Source: Ferrimonas balearica (GTDB taxonomy: Bacteria > Pseudomonadota > Gammaproteobacteria > Enterobacterales > Shewanellaceae). From it: 64,000 nt of DNA. Position numbers and translations under genes: made by a program. The notes under the pieces are model-generated. The model made no database searches. It saw nothing but the letters and a program-made list of their open reading frames with translations, and was not told the origin of the DNA. The DNA is taken from positions 62,001 to 126,000 of the forward strand of contig NZ_JAHVHW010000006.1 in NCBI RefSeq assembly GCF_019802055.1, in the 5' to 3' direction. Positions 17,431 to 26,261 of the stretch are shown piece after piece; position 1 is the stretch's first letter, and each line of letters begins with the position of its first letter.

Positions 17431-19329
17431 ATGATAACCCTGGACAAGGTTCAACTCATCCGCGGTGGCAAACGTCTTCTGGACGACGCCAGTCTGACCA
17501 TCTATCCCGGCCACAAGTTGGCCCTGGTGGGCGCGAACGGGGTGGGGAAATCCAGCCTTCTGGGTTTGCTGATGGGCGAGTACGGCGTGGATGCCGGTGA
17601 CTGTCAGGTTCCATCCCAATGGCGCCAGGCCAGCGTGGCTCAGGAGACACCCGCGCTGGACCGCACAGCGTTGGACTACGTGATGGATGGCGATGCCCGC
17701 TACCGGGCGCTGGAGCAGGAGCTGAGCGATGCCCAGGAGAGCGGCGACGGTACCCGCATCGGCCATGCACACGACGCCTTCGAGGCCTATCACGGCTATC
17801 AGGTGCCCGCCCGCGCCGCCGAACTGCTTGATGGTCTGGGGTTTGATCAGGCCGCTCAGGGACGCAGTGTTAAATCCTTCTCCGGGGGCTGGCGCATGCG
17901 CCTCAACCTGGCCCGCGCCCTGTTGATCCCCTCCGACCTGCTGCTGCTGGACGAACCCACCAACCACCTGGATCTGGATACCCTGATCTGGCTGGAGGGC
18001 TGGCTCAAACGCTACGACGGCACCCTGATCCTGATCAGTCACGACCGCGATTTTCTGGATGCGGTTGTGGGTGAGGTGGTGCATGTGGAGCATCAGAAAC
18101 TCAATCACTACCAGGGCAACTACAGCCAGTTTGAGCGCCAGCGCGCCGCCCGTCTTGCTCAGCAGCAGGCCAGCTACGAGAAGCAGGAGCGTCAGCGCGC
18201 TCACATGCAATCCTTTGTCGATCGTTTCCGTGCCAAAGCCAGTAAGGCTCGTCAGGCCCAGAGCCGCCTGAAGGCCCTGGAGAAGCTGATGGTGGAAGCG
18301 CCCGCCCATGCGGACTCCGGATTCCAGATGGCGTTCCGGGAGCCCCTGGCCCTGCCCTCTCCGCTGCTGCGGATGGAGGAGGTCCAGGGGGGCTATGGCG
18401 ATGTCACCATCCTGCGACAGATTAAACTCAACCTGGTGCCCGGCAGCCGAATCGGTCTGCTGGGACGCAACGGTGCAGGTAAGTCGACGCTGATCAAGCT
18501 GTTAAGTGGGGAACTGGCCCCTCAGGCGGGTGAGCTGATGATGAGCCAGGGGGTCAAGATCGGCTACTTCGCTCAGCACCAGCTGGAATCGCTGGATCCT
18601 CGCCACACGCCGCTGGAGCACATGGTGCAGTTGGCGCCCGAAGCCAAGGAGCAGGAGCTCCGCAACTTCCTCGGCGGCTACGGCTTTGGCGGCGATAAGG
18701 CCCTCAGCCCGGTGGCCCCCTTCTCCGGGGGTGAAAAGGCTCGTCTGGTGCTGGCGCTGCTGGTGTGGCAACGCCCCAACCTGTTGCTGCTGGATGAACC
18801 GACCAACCACCTGGACCTGGAGATGCGCCATGCTTTGACTGTGGCCCTGCAGGGATTTGAAGGGGCGATGGTGATCGTCTCTCACGATCGTCACCTGCTG
18901 CGGGCCACCTGCAGCGACTTCTACCTGGTGGATGGCGGTCATGTGGAGCCGTTTGAAGGTGATCTGGAGGACTACCACCGCTGGCTGCTGAAGGGCGATG
19001 AGCAGGCCGCCACCCTCGACAACGCCAAGCCCGTGGATGATCGAAAAGCGCGCAAACGGGCGGAGGCGGAGCTGCGCCAGGTGCTCTCTCCATTAAAGAA
19101 ACAGCAGGATAAGGTCGATCGACTGTTGGCACAGGCTCAGACACGCTGGGATGAGCTGGAACTCCAGCTATCGGACAGCGGTCTGTATCAGGAAGAGAAT
19201 AAAGCTCAGCTGACGGCCCTGCTGAAGGAGCGAGGCGACCTTCAGAACCAGTTGGAAGAGTTTGAGATGGAGTGGCTCGAACTGCAGGATCAGATTGAGC
19301 AACTGACGCAATCCCACCAGGAGGGGTAA
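17431..19329 (+). CDS. yheS: ABC-F family ATPase YheS
   Basis: Soluble ABC-F protein acting on ribosomes. The 632-aa protein has two ATPase domains: Walker A GANGVGKSS and GRNGAGKST, signature FSGGWRMRLNLARALL and FSGGEKARLVLALLVW, Walker B DLLLLDEPTNHLDLDT and NLLLLDEPTNHLDLE. The inter-domain arm is rich in Arg/Gln/Lys (about 235-290). A C-terminal coiled coil (RKARKRAEAELRQVLSPLKK) follows. Length and start MITLDKVQLIRGGKRLLDDA match E. coli YheS. The start at 17431 is used; the longer frame runs through yheV. The stop overlaps the next start as TAATG. Confidence 0.95.
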   Translation: MITLDKVQLIRGGKRLLDDASLTIYPGHKLALVGANGVGKSSLLGLLMGEYGVDAGDCQVPSQWRQASVAQETPALDRTALDYVMDGDARYRALEQELSDAQESGDGTRIGHAHDAFEAYHGYQVPARAAELLDGLGFDQAAQGRSVKSFSGGWRMRLNLARALLIPSDLLLLDEPTNHLDLDTLIWLEGWLKRYDGTLILISHDRDFLDAVVGEVVHVEHQKLNHYQGNYSQFERQRAARLAQQQASYEKQERQRAHMQSFVDRFRAKASKARQAQSRLKALEKLMVEAPAHADSGFQMAFREPLALPSPLLRMEEVQGGYGDVTILRQIKLNLVPGSRIGLLGRNGAGKSTLIKLLSGELAPQAGELMMSQGVKIGYFAQHQLESLDPRHTPLEHMVQLAPEAKEQELRNFLGGYGFGGDKALSPVAPFSGGEKARLVLALLVWQRPNLLLLDEPTNHLDLEMRHALTVALQGFEGAMVIVSHDRHLLRATCSDFYLVDGGHVEPFEGDLEDYHRWLLKGDEQAATLDNAKPVDDRKARKRAEAELRQVLSPLKKQQDKVDRLLAQAQTRWDELELQLSDSGLYQEENKAQLTALLKERGDLQNQLEEFEMEWLELQDQIEQLTQSHQEG

Positions 19330-19823
19330 TGCAGATCACCGCCGAGCAGTATTGGCAATTCAGTGAGCGCATCTGGCAACAGCATGGCGCCCGGCAAACC
19401 GCATTGGAGCTACAGGATCAACATGGCCTGGAGCCCAATCTGCTGCTGCTCGCCCTGTTGCTGGAGCAGCAAGGCCAGTTTCTTAATGAAGCCCAGTTTG
19501 TCGATCTGAATGAAGCCCAGGCTCAATGGCGGGACAAGATGCTGACCCCCTACCGAAAGCTACGTCGGCTCGCCAAGGACAACCTGCCCGTCGAAAGCTA
19601 CCGCCAGATGCTGGAGGTGGAGCTGGTGATGGAGAAACGCAGCCAGCAGCTGATGCTGAAAACCCTGGCCCATCTCCCGGCCAGCAGCAGCGGCGATAAC
19701 CTGACCGCCTGCCTGAAGGCTCAGGGAATCGACCCGCTCTCTCTGCCGGGGCCGATGCTAGAACAACTGACCTACCTGTTTCAGTCCAGCGAACCGGATC
19801 TGCCTGAATACCTGTTCGGGTAA
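19329..19823 (+). CDS. TIGR02444 / DUF2390 family protein
   Basis: A 164-aa helical protein with no signal peptide. The N-terminal pattern QYWQFSERIWQQHGARQTALELQDQHGLEPNLLLLALLL (residues 7-45) is that of the TIGR02444/DUF2390 family found next to yheS in many gammaproteobacteria. Function is unknown. The ATG is fused to the yheS stop (TAATG), so it is translationally coupled and probably works in the same context. Confidence 0.8.
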   Translation: MQITAEQYWQFSERIWQQHGARQTALELQDQHGLEPNLLLLALLLEQQGQFLNEAQFVDLNEAQAQWRDKMLTPYRKLRRLAKDNLPVESYRQMLEVELVMEKRSQQLMLKTLAHLPASSSGDNLTACLKAQGIDPLSLPGPMLEQLTYLFQSSEPDLPEYLFG

Positions 19824-19840
19824 GCGTACTCGCCAATAGA

Positions 19841-19864
19841 AAGGCCGCCTGATGGCGGCCTTTT
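19841..19864. terminator. Terminator after the yheS operon / GMC gene
   Basis: Stem ggccgcc (19843-19849), loop tgat, stem ggcggcc (19854-19860), T4 after it and AA before it, between two convergent genes. Confidence 0.8.
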
Positions 19865-19869
19865 CTGTA

Positions 19870-21453
19870 TCAGGCGCGGCCGGTCAGCCGCTGTGCCAAC
19901 AGAGTGGCATTGCGCCCGACAATGCCATAGAGGGTCAGCTGAGGGTTGGCACCCAGGCTGGTGGGCAACATGGAGCCATCCATCACCGACAGGTTCGTCA
20001 GTTGATGGTGCTGACCCAGGCTGTTGACCACCCCAAGCGCCGGGTTATCGCTCATGGCGCAGCCCCCCATGATGTGGGCCGACGCTACCGTGGTTTTCCG
20101 AGGCGCCATACGCAGATTGGCGATCCCCGCTTTGGCTTCCGCCCAGCTGCTCCACCAGGGCAGTTCATCATCCACCGTCAGCACCCGTTTCGCCCCGGCG
20201 GCAAACTGCGCCTCCGCCATCGCCAGGTGCGCGCGGCGGGCCGCGTCCCAGAATGCCTCGTTGAGCGGGTAATCCAGTACCGGGTCACCCTGATTATCCA
20301 GGGTCATTACGCCCCCCTGGCTCTCTTCGGAGAAGCCATCCCGAACCAGAGCGATGGTGCCCTGAACGTGGTTGAAACGCGCCATCAGGTCAGCGTGCGT
20401 CGCCCCAAAGCCGGGCACCTTGGTGGCGGTCAGCACTGGATGCAGTGGCGCCACCTCCAGCTTGAATCCCAGCCCGGACTCCGGCCAGACAAACTGATCG
20501 GAATAGACACTTTGCGGCGCCCCGGCGTGAGCGCTGACCGGCGCCTCAAAATCCGCCACAGAGAGCAGAGAGGGATGCAGGAAGGTGCGCTGACCAACCA
20601 GCCCATAAGGGTTGGGTACCTCAGAGCGAAGCAGAAGTGCCGGGCTGTGAAGCGCGCCACCACACAGCAGATAGTGGCGGGCGCGTACCGTGACGGTAAC
20701 CTCCCGGCGCTGATGATTGGGATCCCTTGTCCGACACTCCAAAGCCGTGACCTGATCCCCCTGCTGAACCAGTTTCCAGGCCTCAGTACGACTCAACAGG
20801 GTGGCGCCCCCATCCAGCGCCGCCGGAATGGTGCTGACCAGCATCGACTGCTTGGCATTGATGGGGCAGCCCATGCCGCAGTACCCCAGGTTGGCGCACC
20901 CTTTCACATTGCGCCGAATCACGGTGTACTCCCAGCCCAGGGCCTCACACCCCTTGGCCAGCACATCGTTGTTGCGGTTAGGCGGCACCGGCCAGGGGTG
21001 GATATTGAGTCGCTGCTCGGCACGCTCAAACCAGGGGTCCAGCTCGGCCCGGCTCAATCCGGCGATCTCATGATGCTGCGCCCAGTGGTTCAGGGTGTTG
21101 ACCGGTGTCCGGATGGAAGTGGTCCAATTGACGGTGGTGGAGCCGCCGACACTGCGCCCCTGCAGCATGCCGATCGCGCCATCCCGGGTCTTCATGGCAG
21201 CGGACTGCTGGTAGAGGTCCGGATAGGCCACCCGCTCCTCCATCACGAAATGGCTGGATGAGCGCAGCGGGCCCGCCTCCAGCATCACCACCTTAAGACC
21301 AGCCTGAGTCAGGATCTCTGCCGCCGTCCCGCCACCGGCCCCGGTGCCAACAATCACCACATCGGCTTCCAGCTCCAGTGGCGCATCCAGTGCCGCACCG
21401 TCGATGTGCTGCCAGCCTCGGGCCAGCCCCTCCTTGATGGGATCCACAATCAT
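19870..21453 (-). CDS. GMC family FAD-dependent oxidoreductase
   Basis: A 527-aa flavoprotein of the glucose-methanol-choline family. FAD-binding motif VVIVGTGAGGGTAAEIL is at about 30-46; GRSVGGSTTVNW is the second GMC signature region. The active-site end has SAHIMGGCAMSDNPALG and a C-terminal NPQLTLYGIVGRNA. A cysteine cluster CANLGYCGMGCP (C-x5-C-x3-C) is unusual for simple GMC oxidases and is seen in long-chain alcohol oxidase or dehydrogenase-like members. The start at 21453 has AGGAG upstream and overlaps the preceding gene by ATGA. No own signal peptide is seen; export with its Tat-signal partner is inferred. The substrate is unknown. Confidence 0.9.
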   Translation of the reverse strand: MIVDPIKEGLARGWQHIDGAALDAPLELEADVVIVGTGAGGGTAAEILTQAGLKVVMLEAGPLRSSSHFVMEERVAYPDLYQQSAAMKTRDGAIGMLQGRSVGGSTTVNWTTSIRTPVNTLNHWAQHHEIAGLSRAELDPWFERAEQRLNIHPWPVPPNRNNDVLAKGCEALGWEYTVIRRNVKGCANLGYCGMGCPINAKQSMLVSTIPAALDGGATLLSRTEAWKLVQQGDQVTALECRTRDPNHQRREVTVTVRARHYLLCGGALHSPALLLRSEVPNPYGLVGQRTFLHPSLLSVADFEAPVSAHAGAPQSVYSDQFVWPESGLGFKLEVAPLHPVLTATKVPGFGATHADLMARFNHVQGTIALVRDGFSEESQGGVMTLDNQGDPVLDYPLNEAFWDAARRAHLAMAEAQFAAGAKRVLTVDDELPWWSSWAEAKAGIANLRMAPRKTTVASAHIMGGCAMSDNPALGVVNSLGQHHQLTNLSVMDGSMLPTSLGANPQLTLYGIVGRNATLLAQRLTGRA

Positions 21454-21953
21454 GCGCTGACTCCTGGCCATTGTGGTTTGTTGTAGCCCAGGGCGGGCCA
21501 GTGTGCGGGGTCCGCATACCAGGCAGCCTGGATCAGTTCCTTCAGCCCCTGGTAGGCGATCTCCAGGGTATCGAGAAAGTGGGTGCGCCACTGCTCCAGC
21601 ATCTCCGCCAACGCCTCAGGCTGGCGAGCCAGCAATGGGGTCATGCTGCCGGTCAACGCCAGCACGCCGAGGCGGTTTTCCAGCGTTTCGAACAGTTGGT
21701 TCAACTGGGCCTGACTGCCTGGGGGCAGTGTCGCTATGGTATGGGCCACCTGGGCCGCAACCTGATCAGACTGTGCCGTCAACTCCGCTTCCGGTGCGGC
21801 GCCATACAGCACGGGAACCACCAGAGCCTTCAGTACCCGGGCCTGGGGATCGGTCAGGCCGGGGAGCGGCTTCTCTACGGGCCACAGCGCGATGCCGGTG
21901 GCCACCGCTGCGGTGCCCACCAGTCCTGCCATTAGAAATTGGCGTCGATCCAT
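21450..21953 (-). CDS. Tat-signal small subunit of the GMC dehydrogenase
   Basis: A 167-aa protein with an N-terminal twin-arginine signal (DRRQFLMAGLVGTAAVATGI). The mature part is helical and ends in WYADPAHWPALGYNKPQWPG, reminiscent of gluconate 2-dehydrogenase subunit 3 proteins. In FAD-dependent glucose/gluconate dehydrogenases such a subunit carries the Tat signal that exports the flavoprotein by hitchhiking. Its stop overlaps the GMC start (ATGA), which supports a two-subunit complex. No cytochrome subunit is adjacent. Confidence 0.8.
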   Translation of the reverse strand: MDRRQFLMAGLVGTAAVATGIALWPVEKPLPGLTDPQARVLKALVVPVLYGAAPEAELTAQSDQVAAQVAHTIATLPPGSQAQLNQLFETLENRLGVLALTGSMTPLLARQPEALAEMLEQWRTHFLDTLEIAYQGLKELIQAAWYADPAHWPALGYNKPQWPGVSA

Positions 21954-22056
21954 GCCTCCTCCCTGGAATGCCTGACGTCCTCCCGGTTGGGATGACTCTG
22001 ATCGTTGCTCAAGCTAGAGTATCAAAACCCTAACGCATTTAAACACTCGTTTAACC

Positions 22057-23031
22057 ATGAAGAGCGCGGACCAGTTCAGCCCGAGTCGGTGGTGGCGTAA
22101 CCGGCACCTGCAAACCATCTGGCCTCTGATGACCAAACCCAACCGCCGCCCCAGGCTGAGTCGTCAACGACTGGAGCTTGAGGATGGCGACTTTCTCGAC
22201 CTGGATTGGCTTCACGTCCCCCGGGACAGCGCGCCGATACTGCTGATTCTGCATGGCCTGGAGGGCAGCGCCGATTCCCATTACGTGCGCCGTCTGCTGC
22301 TGGCCTGTGAAGCGCGAGGTTTCAGCGCCGTTGTGATGCACCAGCGCTCCTGCTCCGGTGAAATGAACCGCCTGCCCCGCAGTTATCACAGTGGCGAAAC
22401 CGCTGACCTTGGCGCCGTACTGGCCCAACTGGAGCTGGCCTGCCCGGGCCATCCGGTTTATGCCGTCGGTTACTCGCTGGGAGGCAATGTTCTGACCAAG
22501 TACTTAGGTGAACAGGGGTCGAACAGTGCCATTGAGCGGGCGGCGGTCGTGTCCGCGCCGCTGGACCTGGCCCAGTGTGCCAAAGCGATGGAGCGCGGCT
22601 TCTCCCAGGTATACCAGAATCATCTGGTCAAAAGGCTGAAACGTAAGACCGCTGCCAAACTTGAAGCCCTGGGACCACTCCCTCTTCCGCTGGAGGTTTC
22701 CCAGCTTGAGGAGCTGACCACCTTTTACCATTTCGACGATGCCGTAACGGCCCCCCTGCACGGCTTTGCCGGTGCCGACGACTACTACCGCCAGGCCAGT
22801 GGCAACGGCTTCCTTCACAACATTGCGGTGCCCACGCTGCTGCTCCACGCGCTGGACGATCCCTTTATGACCCGGGATGTGATCCCACCGGCTGACCAGA
22901 TCAGCACCTGTGTCGAACTGGAGTTGTGCGAGTACGGTGGACACGTCGGATTTATCGAGGGTGGCTGGCCCTGGGCGCCCCGCTATTACCTCGAACGCCG
23001 TCTGTTGAAGCACTTCGAGATCACCCGCTAA
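22057..23031 (+). CDS. yheT: YheT family alpha/beta hydrolase
   Basis: A 324-aa alpha/beta hydrolase (AB-hydrolase, EMB8/YheT subgroup). It starts with SRWWRNRHLQTIWPLM, typical of YheT, and has the oxyanion segment ILHGLEGSADSHYVR. The nucleophile elbow is GYSLGGNVLTKYL (Ser about 147), an acid lies near HALDDPFM (about 271) and His in YGGHVGFIEG (about 297). Substrate is uncertain; members act on short-chain esters. It is the first gene of yheT-DUF3187-yheU-prkB on the plus strand. Confidence 0.93.
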   Translation: MKSADQFSPSRWWRNRHLQTIWPLMTKPNRRPRLSRQRLELEDGDFLDLDWLHVPRDSAPILLILHGLEGSADSHYVRRLLLACEARGFSAVVMHQRSCSGEMNRLPRSYHSGETADLGAVLAQLELACPGHPVYAVGYSLGGNVLTKYLGEQGSNSAIERAAVVSAPLDLAQCAKAMERGFSQVYQNHLVKRLKRKTAAKLEALGPLPLPLEVSQLEELTTFYHFDDAVTAPLHGFAGADDYYRQASGNGFLHNIAVPTLLLHALDDPFMTRDVIPPADQISTCVELELCEYGGHVGFIEGGWPWAPRYYLERRLLKHFEITR

Positions 23032-23082
23032 CTCATTAAAAAACCGCCTACACTTAGCTGCGAACACCGTTGGGGGGCAGCA

Positions 23083-24099
23083 ATGGGGCATCGGTTTTTA
23101 CGCTGGAGTGGAACGACAAGGACCGTCTCTTGCGTACTCGGTTTGATGGGGCTCTCGACTCTGCCTGCTGACGCGGCGGAGACCGATCCCCTGTGGGCGC
23201 GCTCACAGGCACCACTGAAGAGTCTGATGCTCAGCCCCATCGCCCGCCCCACTGAATTCAAACCCCGCGAATGGCAAATTGCCCTTTCGGTGAATCCCGC
23301 CAGCATCTTCGCCACCGACCGCAACCCCAAAGAGCCGGACGTCCCGGTCACTTTTGAGCTGGACTACTACACGGTGGAGTATCGCGTCGACCTGCGCTTT
23401 AACCCGACGGAGCGATGGCAACTGAGCGGCTCCTATGCCCACCGCACCACCGATGATGCCCATCTCGATCAATTGACGCTGAGCTTTCATAAACTCTTTG
23501 GGCTTGGTCAGAATGGACGGGATCAGGTGCCGAAGCACCGATACCTGATCAGCCTGCCACAGCAGGGCGTCACCCTCACCGATTTTGGCGGTGAGACCTT
23601 CGCTCATCAGTTTGAGTTGGCCGCCAGTTTCCAGGCTTACCGCTACTTCCGGCATCAGCTCGCGGTCACCGTCTCCGCTCAGTACAACGACCAACGCTAC
23701 CTGGAGCGCGAAGGCGACGACCTGGATCTGGGCCTGCAACTGGATTACAGCTACGAGTGGCAGGATCACCGGCTCAACGCCCTGATGGCCTATACCCATA
23801 CCGGTGCCAAAGCGCTGCTGGGAACGCCAACCAAGCAGGAGCTCGGCCATTTCGGAGTGGGGTACCGCTACCGGATAACACCAAGGCACTTCCTGTTTAC
23901 GGAGTACCTTTTCTCTCAGGGGGCACTCAAGGCCCTCGGCCCACTGGCGGACCCGGTGCATGAGGTTAACCTCGGCTATCGTTACCAACGGGGCGAGCTT
24001 GCGCTCGATTTTGTTATGATGGAAAACGCGCTGAACGCGGATAACAGCGCCGATATCGCCTTTAATTTTCGACTGAGCTACCGATTCGATGCTGATTGA
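23083..24099 (+). CDS. DUF3187 family outer-membrane-like protein
   Basis: A 338-aa protein with a likely signal peptide (hydrophobic CVLGLMGLSTL, cleavage near ADAAE, about residue 33). The rest alternates polar and aromatic residues (VTFELDYYTVEYRVDLRFN, HQFELAASFQAYRYFRHQL, HEVNLGYRYQRGELALDFV), like beta strands of an outer-membrane barrel, and ends in an aromatic strand FNFRLSYRFDAD. It resembles the DUF3187 family; function is unknown. The last 11 bp overlap yheU. Confidence 0.78.
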   Translation: MGHRFLRWSGTTRTVSCVLGLMGLSTLPADAAETDPLWARSQAPLKSLMLSPIARPTEFKPREWQIALSVNPASIFATDRNPKEPDVPVTFELDYYTVEYRVDLRFNPTERWQLSGSYAHRTTDDAHLDQLTLSFHKLFGLGQNGRDQVPKHRYLISLPQQGVTLTDFGGETFAHQFELAASFQAYRYFRHQLAVTVSAQYNDQRYLEREGDDLDLGLQLDYSYEWQDHRLNALMAYTHTGAKALLGTPTKQELGHFGVGYRYRITPRHFLFTEYLFSQGALKALGPLADPVHEVNLGYRYQRGELALDFVMMENALNADNSADIAFNFRLSYRFDAD

Positions 24100-24346
24100 T
24101 TACGCCACACTGAAAGACGCCCTGGCAGCGGACACCCTGGACAACCTCTGTCGGGAGTATCTGGTTCGCCAGATTGGGGACGAGGGCTTTGACCAGACAG
24201 ACAGCGCCGAGCTTGCTGAGGGGGTCGCCCGGGTACAGCGTGCCCTGGCTCGCGGCGAACTGGTCGTGGAGTACTCGGAGGCGGATGAAAGCGTGGCGAT
24301 TCGGCGGCGGGAAGAGTTGGTGCAACTTGACCACGCCGGGAATTGA
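24089..24346 (+). CDS. yheU: YheU family protein (UPF0270)
   Basis: An 85-aa protein that keeps the YheU features: MLIDYATL start, LDNLCREYLVRQIGDEGFD, and the ending LARGELVVEYSEADESVAI. It is slightly longer than E. coli YheU (72 aa). Function is unknown. It overlaps the DUF3187 gene by 11 bp and precedes prkB by 48 bp. Confidence 0.85.
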   Translation: MLIDYATLKDALAADTLDNLCREYLVRQIGDEGFDQTDSAELAEGVARVQRALARGELVVEYSEADESVAIRRREELVQLDHAGN

Positions 24347-24394
24347 CCCGTATAACACCCACAACTTGGACATTACTCATCAGGCAGAAGGATC

Positions 24395-25318
24395 ATGTCG
24401 GCCAAACATCCCATCATCGCGGTAACCGGCTCCTCAGGAGCAGGCACAACGACCACTACGACAGCCTTCAAGCACATCTTCCGGCAGCTGGAGATCGATG
24501 CGGCGTTTGCCGAAGGTGACAGTTTTCACCGCTACACCCGGGCGGAGATGGAGGTGGCCATCCGCAAGGGCCGCGAAGAGGGACGCACCATCAGCTACTT
24601 CGGCCCGGAGGCCAACGACTTTGGCGCGCTGGAGCAGTTTTTCCAGGCCTATGGTCAAAGTGGCGAAGGTCAGATCCGCCACTATCTGCACACCTTTGAT
24701 GAAGCGGTGCCGTTCAACCAGATGCCCGGTACCTTTACCCCATTCCAGCCTCTGCCTGAGGGCAGCGACCTGCTCTACTACGAAGGGCTGCATGGCGGCG
24801 TGGTGACTGACGATGTCAACGTGGCCCAGCATGTGGACCTGCTTATTGGCATGGTGCCCATCGTTAACCTGGAGTGGATCCAGAAGATCATCCGGGACAC
24901 CAATGAACGGGGCCACAGCCGGGAGAAAGTGATGGACTCCATCGTGCGCTCCATGGACGATTACATCGCCCATATGACGCCACAGTTCTCCCGGACTCAC
25001 ATCAATTTCCAGCGCGTCCCGACGGTGGACACCTCCAACCCCTTTTCTGCAAAGGACATCCCAAGCCTGGATGAAAGTTTCGTAGTGATCCGCTTCCGCG
25101 GCATCAAGGATGTGAACTTCCCCTACTACCTGCAGATGATTCAGGGCAGCTTTATGTCCCGGGTGAATACCCTTGTGGTTCCGGGCGGTAAGATGACTCT
25201 GGCGATGGAGTTGATCCTCACGCCCCTTATCCGAAACCTGAAGCTGAAGCGTCAGGAAGCCCTGCTTGCGGACCAGGCAAGCGCCAGTCTGACGGCTTCA
25301 GAGCCGCGTCAGTCATAA
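24395..25318 (+). CDS. prkB: Phosphoribulokinase-like protein PrkB
   Basis: A 307-aa P-loop kinase of the phosphoribulokinase/uridine kinase family. Walker A GSSGAGTTTTT is at 10-20 and the YYEGLHGGV region at about 128-136. Despite the name, E. coli PrkB has no known role in a Calvin cycle, and no RuBisCO gene is seen here; its substrate is unknown. Its position directly before crp is the same as in E. coli and relatives (yhfA is absent here). Confidence 0.93.
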   Translation: MSAKHPIIAVTGSSGAGTTTTTTAFKHIFRQLEIDAAFAEGDSFHRYTRAEMEVAIRKGREEGRTISYFGPEANDFGALEQFFQAYGQSGEGQIRHYLHTFDEAVPFNQMPGTFTPFQPLPEGSDLLYYEGLHGGVVTDDVNVAQHVDLLIGMVPIVNLEWIQKIIRDTNERGHSREKVMDSIVRSMDDYIAHMTPQFSRTHINFQRVPTVDTSNPFSAKDIPSLDESFVVIRFRGIKDVNFPYYLQMIQGSFMSRVNTLVVPGGKMTLAMELILTPLIRNLKLKRQEALLADQASASLTASEPRQS

Positions 25319-25391
25319 AACTTTTTAACGGAAATGAGAGCAAATCGCCCCTGTGTGGCGAAACTTCGATCTGGCTCATGGCCCATAGCCC

Positions 25392-25420
25392 TTTACCCGT
25401 TTAACATTTGCTCTTAGAAT
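25392..25420 (+). promoter_or_regulatory. Sigma70 promoter of crp
   Basis: TTTACC (-35, 25392-25397), 17-bp spacer, TAGAAT (-10, 25415-25420); transcript start near 25427, giving a leader of about 39 nt. No convincing CRP site was seen next to it. Confidence 0.65.
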
Positions 25421-25465
25421 TTCGAGAAATATCCAGTTTCTTATCCTACTGAAGGGAAAAAGACT

Positions 25466-26101
25466 ATGGTGCTTATTGGCAAGCCCAAACCCGATCCGAC
25501 CTTGGAGTGGTTCCTGTCCCACTGCCACATTCACAAGTACCCAGCGAAGAGCACCCTGATCCACGCTGGTGAAGAAGCCGATACCCTCTACTACATCGTT
25601 AAGGGATCCGTGGCAGTCTTGATTAAGGACGAAGAGGGCAAGGAGATGATCCTGTCCTACCTGAACCAAGGCGACTTTATCGGTGAACTGGGCCTGTTCG
25701 AAGAGCAGCCCGAGCGGACTGCCTGGGTACGCGCCAAGGCTCCGTGTGAGATCGCTGAGATCTCCTACAAGAAGTTCCGTCAGTTGATCCAGGTTAACCC
25801 AGACATCCTGATGAAGCTGTCTGCCCAGATGGCCAATCGTCTGCAGACCACTTCTCAGAAAGTGGGCGACCTGGCGTTCCTGGATGTGGCCGGTCGCATT
25901 GCTCAGACTCTGCTGAACCTGGCTAAGCAGCCTGACGCGATGACCCACCCTGATGGCATGCAGATCAAGATCACCCGTCAGGAGATCGGCCAGATCGTTG
26001 GCTGTTCCCGCGAGACCGTTGGTCGCATCCTGAAGATGCTGGAAGAGCAGAACCTGATCCAGGCCCACGGTAAAACCATCGTGGTCTACGGCACTCGCTA
26101 A
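25466..26101 (+). CDS. crp: cAMP receptor protein
   Basis: Global cAMP-responsive activator/repressor of 211 aa. The N-terminal cyclic-nucleotide domain has [12 protein letters not shown] and RTAWVRAK (Arg and Ser/Thr phosphate contacts). The C-terminal HTH is [24 protein letters not shown], with the recognition residues RE..R identical to E. coli CRP, so the site TGTGA-N6-TCACA should hold; one perfect copy lies before grcA in this window. In Shewanella CRP also drives anaerobic respiration, which is relevant to nrfA and grcA. Confidence 0.98.
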   Translation: MVLIGKPKPDPTLEWFLSHCHIHKYPAKSTLIHAGEEADTLYYIVKGSVAVLIKDEEGKEMILSYLNQGDFIGELGLFEEQPERTAWVRAKAPCEIAEISYKKFRQLIQVNPDILMKLSAQMANRLQTTSQKVGDLAFLDVAGRIAQTLLNLAKQPDAMTHPDGMQIKITRQEIGQIVGCSRETVGRILKMLEEQNLIQAHGKTIVVYGTR

Positions 26102-26121
26102 GCCGAGCGACCGGATCAGAA

Positions 26122-26150
26122 AAGGCACCCAATTGGGTGCCTTTTTGTTT
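26122..26150 (+). terminator. Terminator after crp
   Basis: Stem aaggcaccc (26122-26130), loop aatt, stem gggtgcctt (26135-26143), then a T-rich tract. Confidence 0.85.
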
Positions 26151-26152
26151 GG

Positions 26153-26252
26153 CTGAGGTTCAGGCAGTTCATCCTAGACTCAGTGTCAGACCTCTGGTTC
26201 GGATCGTGAACCTTCTGCTGCTTAGCCGCCCTTATCGGGCGGCCTTTTTTTT
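26153..26252 (+). ncRNA. Candidate small RNA or second terminator downstream of crp
   Basis: About 70 nt without an open frame separate the crp terminator from a second, strong plus-strand terminator: stem gccgccc (26225-26231), loop ttatc, stem gggcggc (26237-26243), then T8. The segment has short Spot 42-like strings (TCAGACCT, TTAGCCGCCC), which may be chance. No good promoter was found. Equally possible: a backup terminator for crp. It does not serve the convergent gene, because no A-run precedes the stem. Confidence 0.3.
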
Positions 26253-26261
26253 GCCCGGCGC

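Noticed and set aside
25355-25376. Possible CRP site TGTGG...TCGA upstream of crp
   Set aside because: Only one half matches the consensus; not enough for an autoregulatory site.
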